This document shows positions 61,327 to 64,000 of a stretch of DNA of 64,000 nt, piece after piece (the first letter of the stretch is position 1; every line of letters begins with the position of its first letter). The stretch covers positions 62,001-126,000 of the forward strand of contig CAZNWJ010000002.1 in the NCBI GenBank assembly GCA_964576925.1, given 5' to 3'. Below the pieces are notes generated by a model, which saw only the letters and a list, made by a program, of their open reading frames with translations, was not told the DNA's origin and did not search any database. A program made the position numbers and the translations under genes. Origin of the DNA: JADJGC01 sp964576925. Lineage in GTDB: Bacteria; Zixibacteria; MSB-5A5; CAIYYT01.

Positions 61327-63594
61327 ATGGCAGAGAAAACCAGTACTAAGACTGTTTGGCTGCTTTACGGCGTTGCACTTGTCTTCAGGCTGGTCTACTT
61401 AGCCGAGTATCGCGGGCTGCTTGAGTTTCTGCACCCGACAGTGGACGCGCTGTATCATCACCTGACAGCACTGGCCATCTCTGACGGTGCGTTGGTTTCG
61501 AGCGAGCCGTTTTTCCGGGCGCCATTCTACAACTACTTCCTGGGATTCGTCTATTGGATTACCGGAGACAGCATTGCTGCCGCACGGTTGATTCAACTGC
61601 TTCTCGGCGCTTGGACAGTACCGCTGACATATTTGATTGCAGAACAGCTCTTTGATCGACGCACAGCAGTCGTGGCTGCGATTCTAGTACTCTTGACGTC
61701 CGACATGGTGTATTTCGACGGTGAGTTGTTGCTGGAGTCGTCAGTCGTCCTGATGACACTCTTTGTGATCTGGGCGAGCTTGCGGTATCGCGAAACGTCT
61801 TCAGTTACTTTCTTAGTCCTTGCAAGTCTGGTGCAGGGATTGGCAGTGGTCAATCGGCCGAACACTCTTCTTTTTGTTCCCCTGCTGATCTGGATCGTCT
61901 GGCGTCCATTGAAGGATAAGTTGCGAGCGCAGGAGATGCTCCTGCTTTGCCTCGGCGTACTTGCGCCGATCGCCGCGGTTGTAGCCCATAACGCCACTCG
62001 TGCGGAACCTGCCGTGACTATTGCGACGCAAGGCGGGATCAACTTCTACCTGGGCAACAATGCCGAGGCGGACGGCGTTAGTGCAGTGATGCCCGGCAAA
62101 CTTGGCTACGCCTGGCAGTATGCGGATATTAAGCACCTGGCCGAGACTGAAACCGGTGCAGAATTGTCTCCGGGCGAGGTCAGCTCATACTACTTTGGAG
62201 AGGGCTGGAGGTTCATAGCGTCGCATCCGCTTGATTGGCTGGCGCTGCTTGTGAAGAAGGTCTACCTGCTCTTTTCCGGCGATGACATTTCCAATAACCG
62301 TAATCTGCCTTTCTTCAAGTCACAAACAATGGTCTTGAAGCTGCTACCGATAGGGATGGGTGTTCTGGTGCCACTCGGACTTGTCGGAATGTGGCTCTGT
62401 CGGCGCAAGTCTTCGATTGTCGCGATGCTGGCGATCAGCGCACTGACCTATGGACTGTCGTTTGTGGCCTTTTTCGTGAACTCACGCTTTCGCTTACCGA
62501 TGTTGCCACTCCTGGCAGTGTTTGCTGCGGCGGCGTTGATCGAGCTTTGGGAGCTTCGACGAGCAGGAAGTGCGAGGCAGATTGCGCTGCCGGCCGTCAG
62601 TATCGTCTTGCTTGCGGTGCTGCTCAACAGCAACCCGTACGGCCTCCAATTCGACAACCGCCAGCAGGCACACTTCAGCCGCGGCAATTTGCTCCTGGAT
62701 GCCGGTCGGACATCCGAGGCGATCAATGAATATCATGCGGCGTTGTCTTCGGAACCTCCGCTGCTGCAGGCGAATCTCAATCTCGGGCTCGCATTTCTCC
62801 GGCTCGGGCAATTCGACTCCGCCTGGCATTACTTTTTGATTGAAGATTCGCTCGCTTCCGGTAGCGCCGAAGCGATGAACAATCTTGCCTACATGTACCG
62901 ACAGACGCAGCAGTATACCGAGGCAATAGTTGCCGCTGAGGCGGCGCTGGAATTGAAGCCGTACCTGAGCGAGGCGAGATTGAATCTCTGGTACTCGCTC
63001 CGCGAATCGGGTCGGGGAGACAGCGCGGCGATCCTGATCGGAGAATACGAACGGGGCCACAGGCTGACCAATGCCGAGAGCTTCATCGCGGCTGTGGTCG
63101 AGGCCGATCTTGGCGACTTGGTCAAGAGCGAGAGGCGCTTGCGGAAGCTGCTCGGCGAACTTGAAAGCAACGAGGTACCATCCTATTCGGAAGCGTCAAA
63201 CATATCACGTACCTCAGATGTCCTGGCGCCCGCGATGTTTGAAAGCCGCGTCACCTACAACCTGGGCTTCGTGCTCGGCAGTAAAGGCGAACTTGACTCG
63301 GCGGTGGTTTATCTACAGAGGGCTGTACAACTTGATCCGCAGTTATCCGAAGGCTGGACAAATCTGGGATCTGCCTACTTCGCACTCAAGCGTTATTCGG
63401 ATGCGATTGATGCCCTTGAACGCAGCCTCGCGCTGGGCACCCAGACGGAGATTGTCACCTTCAATTTGGCGCTATCTCACCTGGCGCTGGCCGACACATC
63501 CAGCGGCCTGCGCTACTTGCAGCAGAGCCTTGATCTTCGACCGGGGTTTGCACCGGCGCAGGCGCTATTGAACGCGCTCACAGGAAGTAAGTAA
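61327..63594 (+). CDS. GT39/PMT-like membrane glycosyltransferase with C-terminal TPR repeats
   Basis: The 755 residues fall in two parts. Residues 1 to about 430 are a polytopic GT-C fold with roughly ten membrane helices, TVDALYHHLTALAIS (acidic residue of the first outer loop, as in PMT enzymes), FRAPFYNYFLGFVYW and VNRPNTLLFVPLLIW. Residues about 445-755 are tetratricopeptide repeats (EAINEYHAALS, AEAMNNLAYMYR, YTEAIVAAEAALELKP, YNLGFVLGSKGE, EGWTNLGSAYFALKRY), the last ones closest to consensus. It would transfer a sugar from a polyprenyl donor outside the inner membrane, with the TPR domain binding partners; donor and target are unknown. Confidence 0.85.
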   Translation: MAEKTSTKTVWLLYGVALVFRLVYLAEYRGLLEFLHPTVDALYHHLTALAISDGALVSSEPFFRAPFYNYFLGFVYWITGDSIAAARLIQLLLGAWTVPLTYLIAEQLFDRRTAVVAAILVLLTSDMVYFDGELLLESSVVLMTLFVIWASLRYRETSSVTFLVLASLVQGLAVVNRPNTLLFVPLLIWIVWRPLKDKLRAQEMLLLCLGVLAPIAAVVAHNATRAEPAVTIATQGGINFYLGNNAEADGVSAVMPGKLGYAWQYADIKHLAETETGAELSPGEVSSYYFGEGWRFIASHPLDWLALLVKKVYLLFSGDDISNNRNLPFFKSQTMVLKLLPIGMGVLVPLGLVGMWLCRRKSSIVAMLAISALTYGLSFVAFFVNSRFRLPMLPLLAVFAAAALIELWELRRAGSARQIALPAVSIVLLAVLLNSNPYGLQFDNRQQAHFSRGNLLLDAGRTSEAINEYHAALSSEPPLLQANLNLGLAFLRLGQFDSAWHYFLIEDSLASGSAEAMNNLAYMYRQTQQYTEAIVAAEAALELKPYLSEARLNLWYSLRESGRGDSAAILIGEYERGHRLTNAESFIAAVVEADLGDLVKSERRLRKLLGELESNEVPSYSEASNISRTSDVLAPAMFESRVTYNLGFVLGSKGELDSAVVYLQRAVQLDPQLSEGWTNLGSAYFALKRYSDAIDALERSLALGTQTEIVTFNLALSHLALADTSSGLRYLQQSLDLRPGFAPAQALLNALTGSK

Positions 63595-63598
63595 CCGC

Positions 63599-63629
63599 AA
63601 AAAAAAGCGCCGGGGAGAATACCCGGCGC
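63599..63629 (-). terminator. terminator of the gene at the right edge
   Basis: On the minus strand GCGCCGGG/CCCGGCGC pair over 8 bp (plus-strand arms 63607-63614 and 63622-63629), followed by eight T residues. It lies 20 bases after the stop at 63650. On the plus strand the hairpin has no T tract. Confidence 0.85.
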
Positions 63630-63649
63630 CTTGATCATCTTGGTTACGA

Positions 63650-64000
63650 TCACTCGAGGAACCAATCCATCATCTTTTGTGTGATCCTGATTGCATCCTC
63701 TTCCTTCGTGCAGAAGGCCGAAAAGCCGAAGAGTGCGGATTTGAATATGCCGCGATTCTGTCGCACGGCAAGGATCGTACCCTGCAACTGCTTGACTTTT
63801 CGCTGGTAGCTAAGTGGAATCTCGCTTCCAAAGGCAGATTCATAAAGGAAGAGCGGCTCGCTCAGTAGATCGCGAACGAAATAGCTCGAATTGGGCGCTC
63901 CGCGGAAGCGAAGCGTGTCGAGTTCATCGACACCGTTTCGAACGTAGTTGTAGGTAAGTTGCACCCGCTCAAGGTCCATTTCGAAATCCTCGAACCCTGT
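63650..64000 (-). CDS. unknown protein, N-terminus outside window
   Basis: The frame is open to the last base at 64000, so the gene starts beyond the window; 116 codons are visible plus the stop. An internal ATG at 63977-63979 could be a start, but a ribosome site is lacking and the frame continues upstream. The visible part, including LRFRGAPNSSYFVRDLL, GSEIPLSYQRKVKQLQGTI and FSAFCTKEEDAIRITQK, is soluble and mixed alpha/beta. I do not recognise the family. Confidence 0.6.
   Translation of the reverse strand, partial: TGFEDFEMDLERVQLTYNYVRNGVDELDTLRFRGAPNSSYFVRDLLSEPLFLYESAFGSEIPLSYQRKVKQLQGTILAVRQNRGIFKSALFGFSAFCTKEEDAIRITQKMMDWFLE

Noticed and set aside
1..64000. Search for CRISPR arrays, tRNA genes, rRNA genes, IS elements and phage genes
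   Set aside because: No regularly spaced repeats, no transposase or integrase, and no cloverleaf-like conserved segments were seen by eye; tRNA detection without a tool is not exhaustive.

Overview
The window is a dense, moderately GC-rich bacterial chromosome segment from a Gram-negative organism. It has beta-barrel outer-membrane proteins, three PorV/FadL-like proteins, a Wza/SLBB-type polysaccharide exporter, and large secreted proteins ending in FlgD/T9SS-like C-terminal modules (PNPFN, then a ...GVYxYRL...KM end). That C-terminal style, with TTG...TAnnTT promoters, suggests a member of the FCB superphylum, probably an uncultured lineage of the Zixibacteria/KSB1/Latescibacteria kind. The assignment is inference. 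I saw no tRNA, rRNA, CRISPR array, insertion sequence or phage gene, and no gene-free stretch longer than 300 bases (the longest is about 275 bases at 61051-61326).

Layout. 1-5348 (minus): tryptophan operon trpE-G-D-C-F-B, cut by the window edge in trpB. It is preceded by a leader peptide with three consecutive Trp codons and a complete attenuator. 5408-10554 (minus): glycolysis operon pfk - outer-membrane protein - gap - pgk - tpiA - secG, closed by a terminator. 10608-13326 (minus): GDPD phosphodiesterase and a secreted double aspartic-protease/PDZ protein. 13345-26200 (plus): surface polysaccharide locus, with dTDP-rhamnose genes rfbA, rfbC-like, rfbB, rfbD and then, behind a candidate sigma-54 promoter, an SLBB exporter, three glycosyltransferases, a two-domain dehydrogenase and a priming sugar-phosphate transferase. 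26209-29917 (minus): SRPBCC protein, pyruvate kinase and an outer-membrane protein, each with its own promoter. 29980-33921 (plus): ligA, AI-2E-family permease, YihY. 33925-39693 (minus): secreted propeller protein, two PorV-like proteins and a decarboxylating dehydrogenase. 39744-43986 (minus): dusB, a 44-residue ORF, larC, etfA, ppx. 44083-48616 (plus): signalling module of two FHA proteins, a metallophosphoesterase and a CHASE2-Ser/Thr kinase. 48613-55320 (minus): eleven-gene housekeeping operon (ecfT, truA, transaldolase-like, purB, psd, pssA, purS, purQ, DUF4321, tatA, unknown). 55346-61050 (minus): two large secreted proteases. 61291-63594 (plus): membrane glycosyltransferase-TPR protein. 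63599-64000 (minus): partial unknown gene.

Two regulatory themes stand out. The trp leader has all four mutually exclusive RNA segments of a ribosome-mediated attenuator. In addition, at least seven transcription units begin with a TTGnnn-N16/17-TAnnTT promoter only 6-8 bases before the start codon and have no Shine-Dalgarno, which predicts leaderless mRNAs for first genes. Many genes inside operons carry ordinary AGGAGG-like sites or overlapping start/stop codons.
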